Source: Coprinopsis marcescibilis (Eukaryota > Basidiomycota > Agaricomycetes > Agaricales > Psathyrellaceae). Taken from it: a stretch of 64,000 nt of DNA. The translations under genes and the position numbers were made by a program. Numbering within the stretch: the stretch's first letter is position 1; each line of letters begins with the position of its first letter. Under the pieces are notes generated by a model. It was not told the DNA's origin. It was given only the letters and a program-made list of their open reading frames with translations, and ran no database searches. Positions 10,679 through 22,087 of the stretch are shown here, piece by piece. Location of the stretch: assembly GCA_004369085.1 (NCBI GenBank), contig ML210217.1, positions 62,001 to 126,000 of the forward strand. Direction: 5' to 3'.

Positions 10679-12000
10679 ATGTCCGATAGCAGCACAACTC
10701 ACCTTGACCCTGCATGGAGGACGAGCGGTGATCCTTCGGTGTTGGTGTTTGAACAACTCGTGAATGCCGCTGTGTATATCGGTACCGTTGCCTTTGGTCC
10801 GTCCTTTTTATTATTGTCACTGCTGCTCGGAAGACTTATGGTGTGTTCTATCAGGTGTGCACGTGGCCATATTCGCCAGTTGTTCGTATCACTACCTCCG
10901 TCATTCGAAGAAGTTCCCCTTCCTCCAGCAACTTTATATCACTATGCTGTTCTTGTTGGCTGGGACGACGATTGTGTGCAATATCTACCACAATCAGTTG
11001 ACCTGGATTGACTACAGGGATTACCCAGGAGGTAATTTGATTCATGACTTGGGCGATGGTATAATGGCTGACGAGGTTTTGAATGTTTTAGGTCCTGGGG
11101 CTTTCATTTTTGAGCAACAAGGCTTCGTTTCGAATACGATTGGCAATTCGGCTGGTCTTGTACTGGCGTTCATGGTGGACTCTGTGCTCGTGAGTCTGGC
11201 TCCTTGGTCTTATTTTAATGTACATCATACTGATGTTGTCACCAAAGATCTATCGGTGCTTCGTTGTTTGGAACAGCAACTTCTACGTCATCATCTTGCC
11301 AATTCTTATGCTGATCTCATCTACCGGTAAGGATTCCCTGCTACATCATCCGGCGCTTAAGTTTGCTCATCAAGATTCTAAACATTAGTAATGGCCGTCC
11401 TCCAGACCATAGCCGCGTCCCAGCCCAGCTCTGCCTTATGGTCTGCGCGTGCCGTGCAGTTCGGAACTCCATACTTCTCGCTGTCCATGGCCACGAACAT
11501 GCTCGTGACGGTCATCATCGTTTCTCGGTTGCTCATTGCCAGGAGGCAGATACAGCGCGTCATGGGTCCGAAACACGGGAAGGAGTACACGGGTGTTACT
11601 GCATTGCTTATCGAATCCGCTATGCCCCCGGCGCTCGTTAGTATCGTGCTGATTGCGCTGTACTCGCAGCAAATCCCTGCGCAAGTGCTCTTCTATCCTT
11701 TGCTTCCCCAGGTTCAGGTCAGTATTCATATTTGACAGTTGGTGATATAGCCGAGGTGTCCTTGCTGATGAGGGTTTGTGTGCCCCTTTGTAGGCGATGG
11801 CGCCTCAGCTGATCTTCATCCGGGTCATGCGAGGCCGGGCCTGGAACAAACAGACTTTGACAAGCAACGTGTCCAAGGACGTCCAGTTCGCGAGCAATCC
11901 GTCTGGCACGTTGACCTCCAGGAAGGGACACGGCCTCTCCCAAGAAAAGGGCTCCACTATCAACATCGGCGCTTCGGACTCTTATGAAAGTCGTGTTTGA
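10679..12000 (+). CDS. Seven-span orphan membrane protein
   Basis: Six exons. Start MSDSSTTHLDP at 10679. Splices read AVYIGTVAFG/VHVAIFASCSYHYLR, DYRDYPGG/PGAFIFEQQ, MVDSVL/IYRCFVVWNSNFYVI, LMLISST/VMAVLQT and LLPQVQ/AMAPQLIFIRVM. The result has about seven hydrophobic spans: the N-terminal one, one after KKFPFLQQ, one in SAGLVLAFMVDSV, then FYVIILPILMLI, a segment around SLSMATNMLVTVIIVSRLL, ALLIESAMPPALVSIVLIAL and FYPLLPQVQAMAPQLIFI. A polar Ser/Thr-rich tail of about 50 aa follows. IYRCFVVW and MAPQLIFIRVMRGRAW are landmarks of a large mushroom-fungus membrane family related in layout to DUF6533 proteins. It is not STE3-like. No ligand or function is known to me. Confidence 0.82.
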
Positions 12001-12518
12001 TCGGCGTTTTCTGACTCTAAAATTGGTCGCCTTTTCTAGCCGGAGAAGAGAATGGGGATTTCTGCACTTACCGCCGGTAGACGAAGGGATGGCGGCAAGA
12101 AAGCAGGACTCCGTTTATGTTGGCCCTTTCGATGCCATCGCTCTGGTTAAGCGTTAGGTGTCGATGTAATCTTAATTGTCTCTATAGCTAATTTATTACG
12201 GAGTCCAAGGTTTTGGAATACGGTATAGTGGACTCTAACCGCCGTGTTGTATCAGTATGTAGGTAATTTATTACATTGAAGGGGAGTGCAGTATGAAAGG
12301 TGACGAAGGGAAGAGTGCAGTAGCAAGGTACACATGTATCACATCTAATTCTGCCGGAGCCTAGTTGGAGGAGACCCTGAAATGAGACCATCTATTAGTG
12401 CTTAATCTAAGTTTTGTCCGAGTCAGTGAAATGGGCATGCCCTGGATGGCCGGGCCTCCGATGTCAATCATTCAAACCCTTCCACCTCCCCACTGCCTCC
12501 GACCCGTACTCGGATCTT
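12001..12518. other. Convergent 3' region
   Basis: Lies between the 3' ends of the seven-span protein gene (+) and the FHA gene (-). No coding or repeat signal seen. Confidence 0.5.
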
Positions 12519-13131
12519 CTATGAGAGCATGCTCAACGATGGACTGCACGAGAAAGCTAACTCTGCGATCACGGGCTTGAGGTGGTGATCAGTGATATAG
12601 GATGGCGTGTTCGCACTTCGACTAATTGTCGTTCCAAGAGTCTGTCAAACAAAAACATATGCCATCAGAAGAGCTTATTCTTAACAAATCATTCAACGGG
12701 CGAATACGCACGATAATATCGCCCGATTTGAGGGCCGTAGGTTGTGTTATGCGAGAGCCGTTGAGGAATGTTCCAAATGCTGAGCTTAGGTCTTGGATGT
12801 AGACCTACCCAAGGTGGATAATGAAGCGCAGAATCGTTAACCCTGCGGTGGATATTGACTCAAGGATTGGACTTACCCTACTGTCAGTCGAACTGAACCA
12901 TATCTGTGCGTGCCTTTCGCTCAGCGAAAGTGGGAGGATGTCGGGTTTTATGGGATCCTCGGATATTATCCCCTTGAACCAGCCGTTAGTTTGGGAAGCA
13001 GGGGGATGCTGACTGCGATCCGAGCTTTCTGCCCCGAGAATTAGAGGGGTTGACGTCAGTTCCAGGCGCTTAGCTGCGTAGCAGAAGCTCCCAGATTGAG
13101 GAACGAGAGTAACAGAGATTTGTAGAGACAT
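12519..13131 (-). CDS. FHA-domain protein
   Basis: Three exons (13131-12877, 12804-12712, 12641-12519), introns of 72 and 70 nt, both phase 0, about 156 aa. The start MSLQISVTLVPQ is chosen because it begins just before the first FHA strands; the frame is open upstream but reads through unlikely sequence. FHA landmarks in order: LILGAESS (first Gly-Arg-type strand), PLSLSERHAQIWF (SxxHA phosphothreonine-binding box), RVYIQDLSSAFGTFLNG (the DLxSxxGTFxN box) and ALKSGDIITLG. FHA domains bind pThr peptides in DNA-damage, transport and transcription proteins. Here the domain fills nearly all the protein, so partners are not predictable. The usual 'GR..' of the first strand is not obvious. Divergent from the mitoribosomal gene. 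Confidence 0.78.
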
Positions 13132-13961
13132 GCTGATAGAGTCTTGAGTTTGGAAGCTTTGGAAGACCTGCGAGTGTGAGTGATAGCTTTTAGTCTGTAT
13201 CCTTTCGGTGCCTCCTGTATTTATAGGACGCCTCATCTTCGTGCACACAAACGCACACACACGGCAAGGGACAAGCATGAGGGTTTCATCACAGGATACT
13301 GAGGCGTATGTCACTCGAAGGCTCCACCCGTTCATCTCATCACAGAAACCTGTATAACGCCTTCCAAAATAATTAAATTTGAGCATCCTCTCGGCATTAC
13401 TTTGTTGAATCGGAGGTTGAGTCAGAAACTCAAGTCTTGATTTACCCGTACCCAAGGCGGGAAATAACATCCCCCGAGTTACTTCTAGGTGTTGTAGTCC
13501 TAGCAAGGGCAAAAGTCAAGCATAGTGTATGTAGGCAGGTAGAATGAAGCCTACCGAGTTTCTCAGAGTACTGTATGTTTGGTGCCAAAAGGCCCATTCC
13601 GAGTCCGCAAATTCCGCTAGAATCGCCTTTCTGGTCTAGGAGGTACCAAACTCGCATGCGCCACTACGTTAGCCAGAAGCCAGGAGATTGTAGCTTCAGC
13701 TTTCAATGAAGGCATAGCTTTTGATGAGGAGATTCGCATAACAGCCTTCTCGTTTGTGTACACCCTTCGAAGGATGGCCTTTAAGCTCAATGACTTGACG
13801 AATCAGGGGCCTGTGTGCGTAATCGGGCCGCATAACCTTAATATTTGTTTCTGCTTGGGTTAGATCCCGTCCCGATCACGTGCCTTCCATTTTCTGCGGT
13901 CACTGGCATTGGCGTTGGCGACGACGCCGGACGGGGACCACTTTCGCCAACGCTCTACTCA
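13132..13961. promoter_or_regulatory. Divergent promoter region, FHA / mitoribosomal gene
   Basis: 830 bp between two divergent genes. No specific element identified. Open frame on the minus strand is an upstream extension of the FHA exon and is not convincing as protein. Confidence 0.35.
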
Positions 13962-15002
13962 ATGTCTGCCTCTCGTCGCTGTCTACAGACATGCTATAGA
14001 TCGCTCACAAGGCCTCAGCTAGCCTCTAGAAAAATTGCAAACCAGCGGTTACTTGGTATGTTCCTTTGGGCATTTTCGGGCTAGTTTTTGGCGTCTTATG
14101 ACGGAATTTAGCTGTGAGGTCGTATGGACACGCGGCGCTGCAGGAGCAGCCTCTAGAAGCTGTGCAGTCAACGTCGGGAGCTGCGAGACAGTATCAAGAG
14201 GAAGGACAGCGAAGCTACACGCGACGACACGATGACACGCGATCCAGCAGAGAGGAGAGGCCACCACAGTACTCGCAGCATTTGGCTGATCACCTGAATC
14301 AGCTCTTTTCACCACTGAAGTTCCCTCCAGAACTTGCGCACCGCATTTTGACACATGGAAGCCACGTAGGGGCCAGGCAAGGCCACAATGCGGGGCTTAG
14401 TTTCATGGGTATGTGCGACACGAAGTTCGTGTGCGAAGGAGTGCTGACCGTATTGCATAGGTCGCCGGGTGCTGGAATCTTACCTATTCCTCTTCCTTAA
14501 CGCGTCGGCGAACCTTAAACCATCGCACGACCTCGATGAGATTGCTTCTCATACTCTGAACACGAATGTGCTTGGAGAATTCGTCGGATCGAAATGGGGA
14601 TACGGGAACGTCTTGCAGTGGAAGCCAGCAGTATCGCAGCGGGAATTGGAGGCACAGACCGACACCGACAAGGCTTGGAAGCGCATTGGTTTCTACAAGG
14701 TACAGGGAGATGCTGTCGCCGCTACCATGGGTGCAGTGTTCAGCCAACATGTGCGTCATTTTGATTTAGACTTGGGCGTATCTTCTAATCTAAACTTGTT
14801 ACTGTAGGGTGCTGCTGTTGCCCATCGCCTTTTTCACACTCGGGTACTGCCTCGACTCTTGGTGCCAGGAGGTCTCCCAAATGCCTTCCACGGCGAGGCT
14901 GTCGCGCTTTTCAAGCGAATGGGTGGCAAGAACGCTAATCTCTTGACTGGCGGCGAGCTTCGTCCACCACACCGCTCGCAAAAACCTTCCTCCGATCATT
15001 AA
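13962..15002 (+). CDS. MRPL15: RNase III-like mitochondrial large-subunit ribosomal protein
   Basis: Four exons. Start MSASRRCLQTCYRSLTRPQLASRK is a basic, Ser/Arg-rich mitochondrial presequence. Introns follow NQRLL (about 14056-14110), SFMG (about 14420-14461) and VFSQH (about 14752-14807). The folded part runs FSPLKFPPELAHRILTHGSH, GHNAGLSFMGRRVLESYLFLFL, then TLNTNVLGEFVGSKWG, KAWKRIGFYKVQGDAVAATMGAVF and ending near SSDH. FPPELAHRILTH and GRRVLESYLF are RNase III-fold elements, but the acidic catalytic signature of active enzymes is absent, as in mitoribosomal MRPL15-type proteins, which are structural. The linker after residue 40 (QEEGQRSYTRRHDDTRSS) is low-complexity. The housekeeping role is inferred from family membership. 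Confidence 0.8.
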
Positions 15003-16271
15003 AATTACGATGCGCGTAGAGTGGGTTGTGACTTTACCGGGAAGAAGCAGCCCAGGATTGACCTATTATTCCAGTAATTAACCTAATATCTATATCTAGC
15101 ATTGGGTCTGTAGCCAGAGCCTTCTGTGAGTCAGGTCGAAGCAACTGTCGATTACATTCCAGTGAGTGCAGAAAGCCTTGTTTCGCGCCAAAAAGGGCAT
15201 TCGCGCGACCCGTGTGTGCATTCGGGGCCGAGACTTGTGGGTTTATAAATGAGGAATAAGCATCGGCCTAATAATAAAGAGTCTTGTTTCTCGTTGGCGT
15301 CGTTTCCAAGTCGTTCTGTTTTTCTTATCGAAATTACACGAAGTGCTCGGACAGCGGTGAGAGCCAGTTACTGTCAAGTGGCCCTTGTTTCTCCTCGCGT
15401 AAAGGTACCTTGTGTTTTTGAAAGCTCAGGCTAGGCTCGCGACAGCGACCATCACGTCATTCGCCGGAGCTCATGGGAAGCATTAGGTTGGCTTATACCA
15501 AGTTTATACTGTTGTATTCCAATTTGTTTTTTTGCAAGTGCGATAGTTGTATACATCGTAATGTACAAGGGAGGTCCGATGGTAAGATATACTGCTGATG
15601 ATGCTATGGATACAGATGCGATGCCAAAAAATCCAGGTGAAGGTAACCAAGAAAGTGAGTCTGAGAAACTCGATTAACGAGCTGGTATGCTACAACGAAG
15701 GAGAGATGAAAGTTGAAAGTCTAATGCTTGAGAGAGAAAAGGAATTATCTATATTCCCGATTGTTGAGATGGATGCAGTGGTAATGGATGGTGGTCGAAA
15801 CGATTTGTTGAGAGAAATAATGGGACGCCGGGGAATAGATAGAAATAAAAATGGAAAGAGTGGACGAGCGATGAGAACCTCGCTCAAAGGTGAAGATATG
15901 AAGAACGACAAGGTGTCAGATGGATTGAAGGATTGTGGTGTCAATATTATCGACCGGGACCAGGAGAAGGTGATTCGCAAGATATGATGAGGTGGGGTGG
16001 AGACTGGAGCGCCGTTCTGTGGCGCCGCAGGTCGGTGTGCTCTTCGTTGGGGGCAGAGCGTAGTCCACTCTGGGAGCAGTTCAACAGCCAAGTGCTGCAA
16101 GGTGGTATGTTGGGTGTGTAGATTTCGATTTCTGACAGACGATAGGTCGAGCTTATGCTAATGGAGAGGCATGATAAGAACATGAACGTTTGCCGCAGGA
16201 GGCGATGGTACTAACCTCGATGAACGTAGCAAGTGGGACGGTACGAGAAGACAGGGGCCAGGCAGGCTCCC
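15003..16271. other. Gene-poor region with a weak 129-codon frame
   Basis: A plus-strand frame at 15598-15987 is rich in Lys, Glu, Arg and Met and has no domain. An overlapping minus-strand frame of similar size shows that base composition alone keeps both open. The 3' end (about 16130-16271) probably includes the 3'UTR of the minus-strand peptide gene. Confidence 0.4.
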
Positions 16272-16573
16272 TTACATGCAGTTCCAGCGTCTGCATTGAG
16301 GTTCGGGTTCCCGGACGACTGGGTGCTCTGATGCAGAGCGAATAGCATCGCGGATAGAAACCCGACCGACTGGTTGCGCAGCGGCTTCAGGCTCTGGCAG
16401 CGCTGCACGAGCGATTGGCTGTGAGGCAGCCTCAGAGATCGCCATGGGAGCTGCAGACACAGAGATGGTCACTAGTATTAAGTGATTAGACTAAATGTCG
16501 AGTCTCAGATGCTAGAACAGGAGTACTTACTGCAGAAGGCAGCGAGAGATACGAAGAGAGTGGACAATCGCAT
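16272..16573 (-). CDS. QCRRWNCM peptide precursor A
   Basis: Two exons: 16573-16531 (43 nt) and 16471-16272, intron 16472-16530 (59 nt, GTAAGT..CTAG, phase 1 after codon 14). The product is 80 aa. It starts with a signal peptide (MRLSTLFVSLAAFC/MTISVSAAP), then a pro-region rich in Ala, Pro, Glu and single Arg residues. It ends VVR-EPEP-QCRRWNCM-stop. The spacer EP-EP after Arg is a run of X-Pro dipeptides, like those removed by Ste13-type dipeptidyl aminopeptidase in alpha-factor maturation. The core would be a Gln-started octapeptide with two Cys four residues apart, able to form a ring. Copies at 19.6 kb (same core) and 51.4 kb (Asn to Ser) share start, intron position and ending. The last four residues are WNCM, so this is not a CaaX box. 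I know no named family; signal-molecule or modified-peptide roles are inference. Confidence 0.85.
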
Positions 16574-16680
16574 TTCGGATAAAGCTAGGCTGTAAGGAAA
16601 GTCGGGCAGTTGTAGGAGGACCGAGGATGTCTGGCTGGCAGAAGATGAAATCGATAGTTGGACTAGTCTTCGGGTAAGGC

Positions 16681-16688
16681 ATTATATA
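16681..16688 (-). promoter_or_regulatory. TATA box of peptide gene A
   Basis: On the minus strand TATATAATGCCTTA begins about 108-115 nt upstream of the ATG. Peptide gene B has TATATAATGCCTAA at nearly the same distance. Confidence 0.5.
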
Positions 16689-17914
16689 GTCGACGGTTGC
16701 GAAGCCAGTGAATGTTATGGCGCAAAGACAAGGTAGCTTCTCAATTTGGGAGAACGAAAGTAGAGACCCAGTGCACTTGCCTAACGATGACATGATGCTT
16801 CCGTATAGTACCTCCGGAGTACTGCAAGGTAAGCGCGGGCGTGATGGCGATCCATAAACGCGCCTCCAAAAGGAGAAGCCCACCTTGTCCCCGATTTGGA
16901 CCCACTTCAAGCTAACATCCAATTTAGGCAATGCGACTGGTTTCCTGTAAAGTATCGTAGAAGGCGTTTTCTAATGTTCGGGGATTGTGTAAAGGCAACT
17001 TCTTGTAATATATCGAAGGAAAAAGACTTGAAGAATATAAGACTAGTGGTGTTATCGTCACGATGCTAATGTCGGTGTGGCTGGAAATAGGCCTGCTCGG
17101 TTATGAGGAGAAATATTCCAGAGACCATTACGAGGCTCGGCAGCCTTGGTTTGCTCAACACCCGTCCCGTGGAGATTGAGCGGACTTTGAGGCTGCGTGT
17201 TGCTTCACTCAGTGCACGATACGCCAGAACTTCACTTTCCATCAGATGATGTGCCAGAAGCTCAAAGTGGCACACAGAAGATATTGCTTCAATTGGATAC
17301 TCCTTTGACGCTACTCACTTTGTGAAGCTGAAGCAGTGGCATCCCTCATGATTTCGTGTATCACTATGATTCCAGGGGCATTCTTATCTTCCGATTCGTC
17401 AACAACTCGACTTCTGCCGTCTACCTTCGACTTCGACGTCCGGTCGGTGAGCACCTCACAACATGAAATATCCCCGCCACAAGAACTCTCGGGATTGCCT
17501 TGACCGTCAGAATAATCCCTACCATACTTGATATGTAACTGGAACTCCCGACTGAATTGTAAGTCGAGCTCATCTCCGAGACTGAATTGAAACTTTGTTG
17601 TGGCGGACAGGGGTCGTTCAACTCCACGCATGGCTATCCCCTAAGGCATCCGGCTAAAGCGGCGTCTAATCAGCGAGCATCCAACATGAGTATCCGCAAA
17701 CGGCGACAAGCCCGACATCATCCCATTGTGGCAAATACGGTAGAATACGGTATCCAGAGCTCCGGTGAGAGAAGAAACCCACGAAATGACCGACTGCCGT
17801 TCTCGGGAATATTCTGTATCGCGGGAGGGACAAAGGGATGGTACCTGAGAGAGTTAATTAGCCTGACGTCCTGCAGTCAGAGACGTCCGGGTTGCACACA
17901 CGCCCGGATGAACC

Positions 17915-18174
17915 ATGTCATGTGGAATCAACATTCTGTCATACAATTTTCAAGGTGTCGTTTACTCAGGCTTGCACAATGCACTGAACAAACTGGTCAG
18001 TCCCATAGTATTCTCATTTTCTCTATGGCCTGCTACTTGCCTTTTACAACCTCAGTACTATCGGCAGGATGACCCGGACGATATTCTTGCCCCGAACATC
18101 ACCCACCTTGAAGAGGTCAATTATTTGTTGCTGGGTGGGCAAACGGTATTGCTATACATACATAAGACGACAAG
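17915..18174 (+). CDS. Unrecognised spliced coding fragment
   Basis: Two frame-compatible exons (17915-17995 and 18056-18174) are joined by a good 60-nt intron (GTCAGT..CTCAG, phase 0). The joined text reads ..VVYSGLHNALNKL/YYRQDDPDDILAP.. and later HLEEVNYLLLGGQ, with a further donor (GGTAAAT) at 18175. Composition looks protein-like, but I recognise no family and find neither a clear start nor the downstream exons. It may be a gene remnant. Confidence 0.22.
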
Positions 18175-19556
18175 GTAAATGTTACAAATAGCCTTATGAT
18201 GATCAGAGAAACTCTGACCGAGATATCCTACATGTAGACAACCGCGCGACCATAATCCAATAGATTATTCTACTGAACCGATCATCGAGGGAGAGGAATG
18301 AGATGAACAACCGTCAGAAAATGCCGTAGATAGTGAATATCAGCAGGGATAGATTCAGAGAGTACAAGTAATGGCCACAATTGCAACGAGAACTGCTGCG
18401 TGTGTGTTGCAGATATATTGGTAGAGCTTCGCTGATGTATCAGAGGATGTGGATGTAGTATATACCAAGGGGCAACTGTTGTATCGTAGAAGCTCAGCCA
18501 TATGCTATCGGGAAATCGCCAGATTGTCATAACAAGTTTCTGTATGGAATTGGTACGTCTACCGTCTACCAGATATGCAGCAGACACCCAACTGTATCAC
18601 TCCATTGCGCTGTTCAGTGCCGCTTTGTACTGAGACCATCCTGACGACTGGTAGACCGCAACAGTTGTGCTAACAAGGCTCTTAAATAAACATTCAGTAT
18701 AGCCCTTAGCTGTAATGCAAACGGTACCACAAAGGATGAAGCAAAAAAATCTACTACGTTCTCGCCTCAGTGTGTGTAAGTAAAGAACTGAGTCGAGAAG
18801 AAAGAGATCGATACTTCTCCCAAGGGGGCCCAGAAAGAAGTGCATTAGCTAACTATCTGCAACATGTTTATCTAGGACTCCTCAATCCAGAATGCTATAT
18901 CAGAATTCCATGATGTCGAATCTCGACTCTCTGATTCTGGAATTCTTGTATCGACTGTATCAGGGTAAACGTACCGCTGGACCTATGCGTGCGATATCAA
19001 CCTCTAGGAATACCTTCTCGCAGCGTTTCATGAACCATCTCTCATCTATAAGCTGAGCCGGGAGCGTATAGTCTTCAAAGCTTACTATCTCAGGCGCGGA
19101 TCAAACTGTTCCCGCTATCAAGCGCGTTAGACCGAGTTGGGAATGTCTTGACGCCCAGCCCAGGGCTCTTCAATAACAATAGCCACGATCAGAACTTGAA
19201 GTTGAAAAGCGGCAGCGAGTTGATTCAAGCTGTACTACGTACAAATAGCATAACAATTGTCCATGGGAATATATCTATGCTACATACGAGATTGAGTCAG
19301 ATGCGATGAGTGGGATGCGTGTGAGTGAGGGAGATTAAATAATAATACAGATCGATCGCTGCAAAAATGAGAGGATGGCGCATGAAACGCCTCGTTGGAA
19401 TTGGGCTTCAACTGTGAATATATGGGGAGTGGTAGGATGGCTGAGATCTATATGTATCAAGTCAGTCTTAGAGTGCGATATTTGAATGTCAAAGTGAGCT
19501 CACCTTGGTATAGCCTGTTCTTTGAATTTCGATGAATGGTGGGTGCGGTTGCGTGA

Positions 19557-19762
19557 TCACATGCAGTTCCAGCGCCTGCACTGTGGCTCGGGTGCACGAG
19601 CGTGTATCTCAGGAACGTCTGCTGGGATGGGGATGGGTGCGGCAGACACACAAGTGGTCACTAACAAAGGAAAACTATCAGTACCAACCAACAAGGCTGA
19701 CGTGTACGACCGCACTCACAGCAGAGAACTGCGATAGAAGCGAAAATGGCGGTGAATTGCAT
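19557..19762 (-). CDS. QCRRWNCM peptide precursor B
   Basis: Two exons: 19762-19720 (43 nt) and 19660-19557, intron 19661-19719 (59 nt, GTGAGT..TTAG, phase 1 after codon 14), identical in position and length to gene A. The product is only 48 aa: signal peptide (MQFTAIFASIAVLC/LTTCVSAAP), a very short pro-region (IPIPADVPEIHA), then R-APEP-QCRRWNCM-stop. The core octapeptide is identical to gene A while the pro-region is almost unrelated, so selection appears to act on the C-terminus. The spacer has changed from EPEP to APEP but keeps the X-Pro-X-Pro form. Downstream, a GTGAGC donor (about 19499) and a TATAG acceptor (about 19451) suggest a 3'UTR intron, as in the other copies. Secretion is well supported; maturation and function are inference. 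Confidence 0.85.
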
Positions 19763-20779
19763 CGAGGATAGGAATCGAGTGGAAGTAATGACAGTGTCTT
19801 CAAAGCAAGTATTTGGCTAGCAGAGAGCGATAGCGATAGTCCTCGGTCTCGCTGACATTAGGCATTATATACCTGCCCAGCGTCCCAGCACAAGACGCGG
19901 TTCGAGTGTTTTTTCGCGCACGAACAAGGAACAGGCCAAATCTGGAACCTCGTTCACTCTTCGTCTCGGCCTGGGCGCTACATCATCGCGAGTGCAAGAT
20001 AATAATAGCGAATACTCAGGGCGACTTCTTTGTTATTTCTCATGCCGTGACTGAGGCTGTTTCGTGATAAGTATAAGGGGACATCACGTTGCCGCATTTC
20101 TATGGGCCTCGTGTTTGCGCCTTTCCGCTGGTTGTTATACGCACTCATCCATAGCTGTGTCTGCGGACATGTAAAGGTGAAAGCAGACTCAGGACTTCCA
20201 CAACAACGAGATTGCTCTTCTTCAGAGTCGATACGTACTTGCTGTGTTCTGGTCGACGGGGTGGGTAGCAGTGGGTTCGAACCTCGATGAACCCGAAAAG
20301 TAAAATCGTACCGAGTCCGAGATCTCGGAAGTACCCGACTGAATGGTGACAACCAGAGACGGCCCTTTCCTTGATTTTCCTGCATTAGCTTTACACTTCC
20401 CTATCAGACAGACCATTAATTGAATAGCGCTTAGCATTCAATGTCAGTATAAACCACTTACTCGCAGTAGGCAACAACGAAATGCGTATTCGGGGGAGAC
20501 ACCGCCAATGAATTTAGGGGAGGGAACTACATGAACGTCTCGGATCGAGAAGGACGGTGAGTCGAGCACGACAAAGGGCTGAGATACATGCACAGAGGTA
20601 TGTATGCAGCAGGTACAGGTACATATACATTTCATGGATAGCCCGCTGTTGTGATCGGAAGATGTGCAGACACAGATCGAATCTGTTGTTACGGGATAAC
20701 GATGACCACCCTTTCCTTCGCAAAGCGACACCCTATCACTTGAGGACGCGGCCATGTCCGTCAGCTCTCCCCTTCGACG
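19763..20779. other. Intergenic, no supported gene
   Basis: Upstream region of peptide gene B and downstream region of the first F-box gene. Frames on both strands are short and domain-free. Confidence 0.45.
19864..19871 (-). promoter_or_regulatory. TATA box of peptide gene B
   Basis: TATATAATGCCTAA on the minus strand, about 102-109 nt upstream of the ATG, matching gene A in sequence and spacing. Confidence 0.5.
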
Positions 20780-22087
20780 TCACCCCGGGCCTTCTACAGG
20801 AGAGAAACGGAGAATCCCCTCCTTTCTCAGTTTGGGTAGATATGGCTCGACCTCCTCCCGGTAGTCCCTGGGCCTATCTTGCATGCATTGCTGAATTTTA
20901 ATGCTAATGTTCTTCAGATTTGGAAAACGCAGTCGGTTAGATAGTGTTCCATCGAGTTTCCTCCAGTATGCTGGCCATTGGCCTCTGGTTGTGTCTTTCT
21001 CCTCCTTTACAACAATACATATGGTATCGAGTTGAATGTGCCCCAACGAGAATGTCAGGAGTGGACAGAGAGCAGCCGATGACGTAGGGTTTGCTGCTCT
21101 CGAAGGAGGGTCCCTGATGACTAGGTTCAACCGGCTCATATGAGCAAAAACCGAAATGTCGGCGAGAGTAGACGATTGAGGTCCATCGGCAACAGCTGTT
21201 TAAAGCCGGTAAGCAATATATCCAGATCTAAGATTCTCAGAGTCGAGGCACTTACTGTCGAATAGGACATCAACTGTCAGATGCTCCAACGAACACGCAC
21301 AGTCCACAAGAAAGCGATGTAGGAGCTCTCGCGAAAATGGTGGACCGTCCCTGGTTACCTGTATACCGAGCTTTCGGACCTCGCACAGCTGCCCAACGCT
21401 ACTTCGTTCCAGTAGATGCGTTATTACGCTGTCGGACCCGTGATTGAAAGGGTCCGATATTGAAAGGCAGTTGAGTAGCTTCAGCGAACCTTTCGAAGGA
21501 GTTTTGAATGGTTGCTCCCAACATTGAGCGGTAGCGTGTTTGATCTCCAGCTCCTTCAAGGATGGACCACACCAGTCCACAATGCAGATAGGAGCATTGG
21601 TTAACTTCAGGCACGTCAAAGATTCGGTGCAACAGATGGCGAATATTGCGTCCCTGGCCTCTCGCTGGATTTGCGACCGTCGACACAGGTCCAGAGCGAG
21701 ATATCGGACGGAATTCTGCTGGGCGACCAGGCGAAGGACTTTGGGCAAGTCTTCGTCTTCGTCAAGCCAAAACGTCCTTCCACCACAGCACTCGTCATCG
21801 CGGATGTGGATAGCCCTGACGTAACTTGCGAGCTTCGGAGAGAGTTGGAAAAGATGCCAGAGACGCTGGGAGGGGTAATGCGACGCGCGAGGCTTGTTGC
21901 ACTGACTTTCGAGGTATATGGTTGACAACATCTTCTTTTGACAAGGAACACGGAATGCGGAGCAGACCATGGATGCTGCTCTAAGACAGTCGAGCGAGCC
22001 CGGATGGATGGAGCCATTGAGGTGGTGACTACCGGACGGGATATGGTCTATGATCTGCTCGACAACTTCCAAAGGCACCTTGTTCAT
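20780..22087 (-). CDS. F-box / LRR-like protein 1
   Basis: Two exons: 22087-21256 and 21195-20780, intron 21196-21255 (60 nt, phase 1), 415 aa. The N-terminal F-box reads VPLEVVEQIIDHIPSG, then ASMVCSAFRVPCQKKML. Downstream is a degenerate solenoid: DEDEDLPKVLRLVAQQNSVRYL, SLTCLKLTNAPICIVDWCGPSLKELEI, and in exon 2 RFPNLKNISIKI. F-box proteins are substrate adaptors of SCF (Skp1-Cullin1) ubiquitin ligases; the C-terminal part would select the substrate, which is unknown. It is the leftmost of three same-strand paralogs sharing the intron phase and the WCxPSLxxLEx and RFxxLxxxxI landmarks. These families expand strongly in Agaricomycetes. Confidence 0.8.

Larger units (their letters stand above)
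16574..19556. other. Gene-poor spacer between peptide genes A and B
   Basis: Apart from the TATA element and the weak spliced fragment listed at 17915-18174, I find no domain. At 18890-18965 there is an imperfect inverted repeat (TCCAGAAT..ATTCTGGA and GAATTCC..GGAATTC) that could form a hairpin. Confidence 0.4.

Noticed and set aside
10679..12000. Pheromone receptor (STE3 type) for the peptide family
   Set aside because: The protein has about seven spans, but none of its landmarks match STE3 or STE2 receptors; it belongs to a large orphan membrane family.
15598..15987. 129-codon plus-strand open frame
   Set aside because: No domain, biased Lys/Glu/Met composition and an overlapping open frame on the other strand; no splice or promoter support.
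16272..16290. CaaX prenylation signal on the peptide precursors
   Set aside because: The Cys nearest the end is at position -2 (W-N-C-M), not -4, and a second Cys sits at -7. This does not fit CaaX, CC or CXC prenylation signals, so a classical basidiomycete lipopeptide pheromone is not supported.
20262..20292. tRNA or SINE B-box-like sequence GGTTCGAACC
   Set aside because: The T-arm stem does not pair properly and no acceptor, D-arm or anticodon arm can be built around it on either strand.
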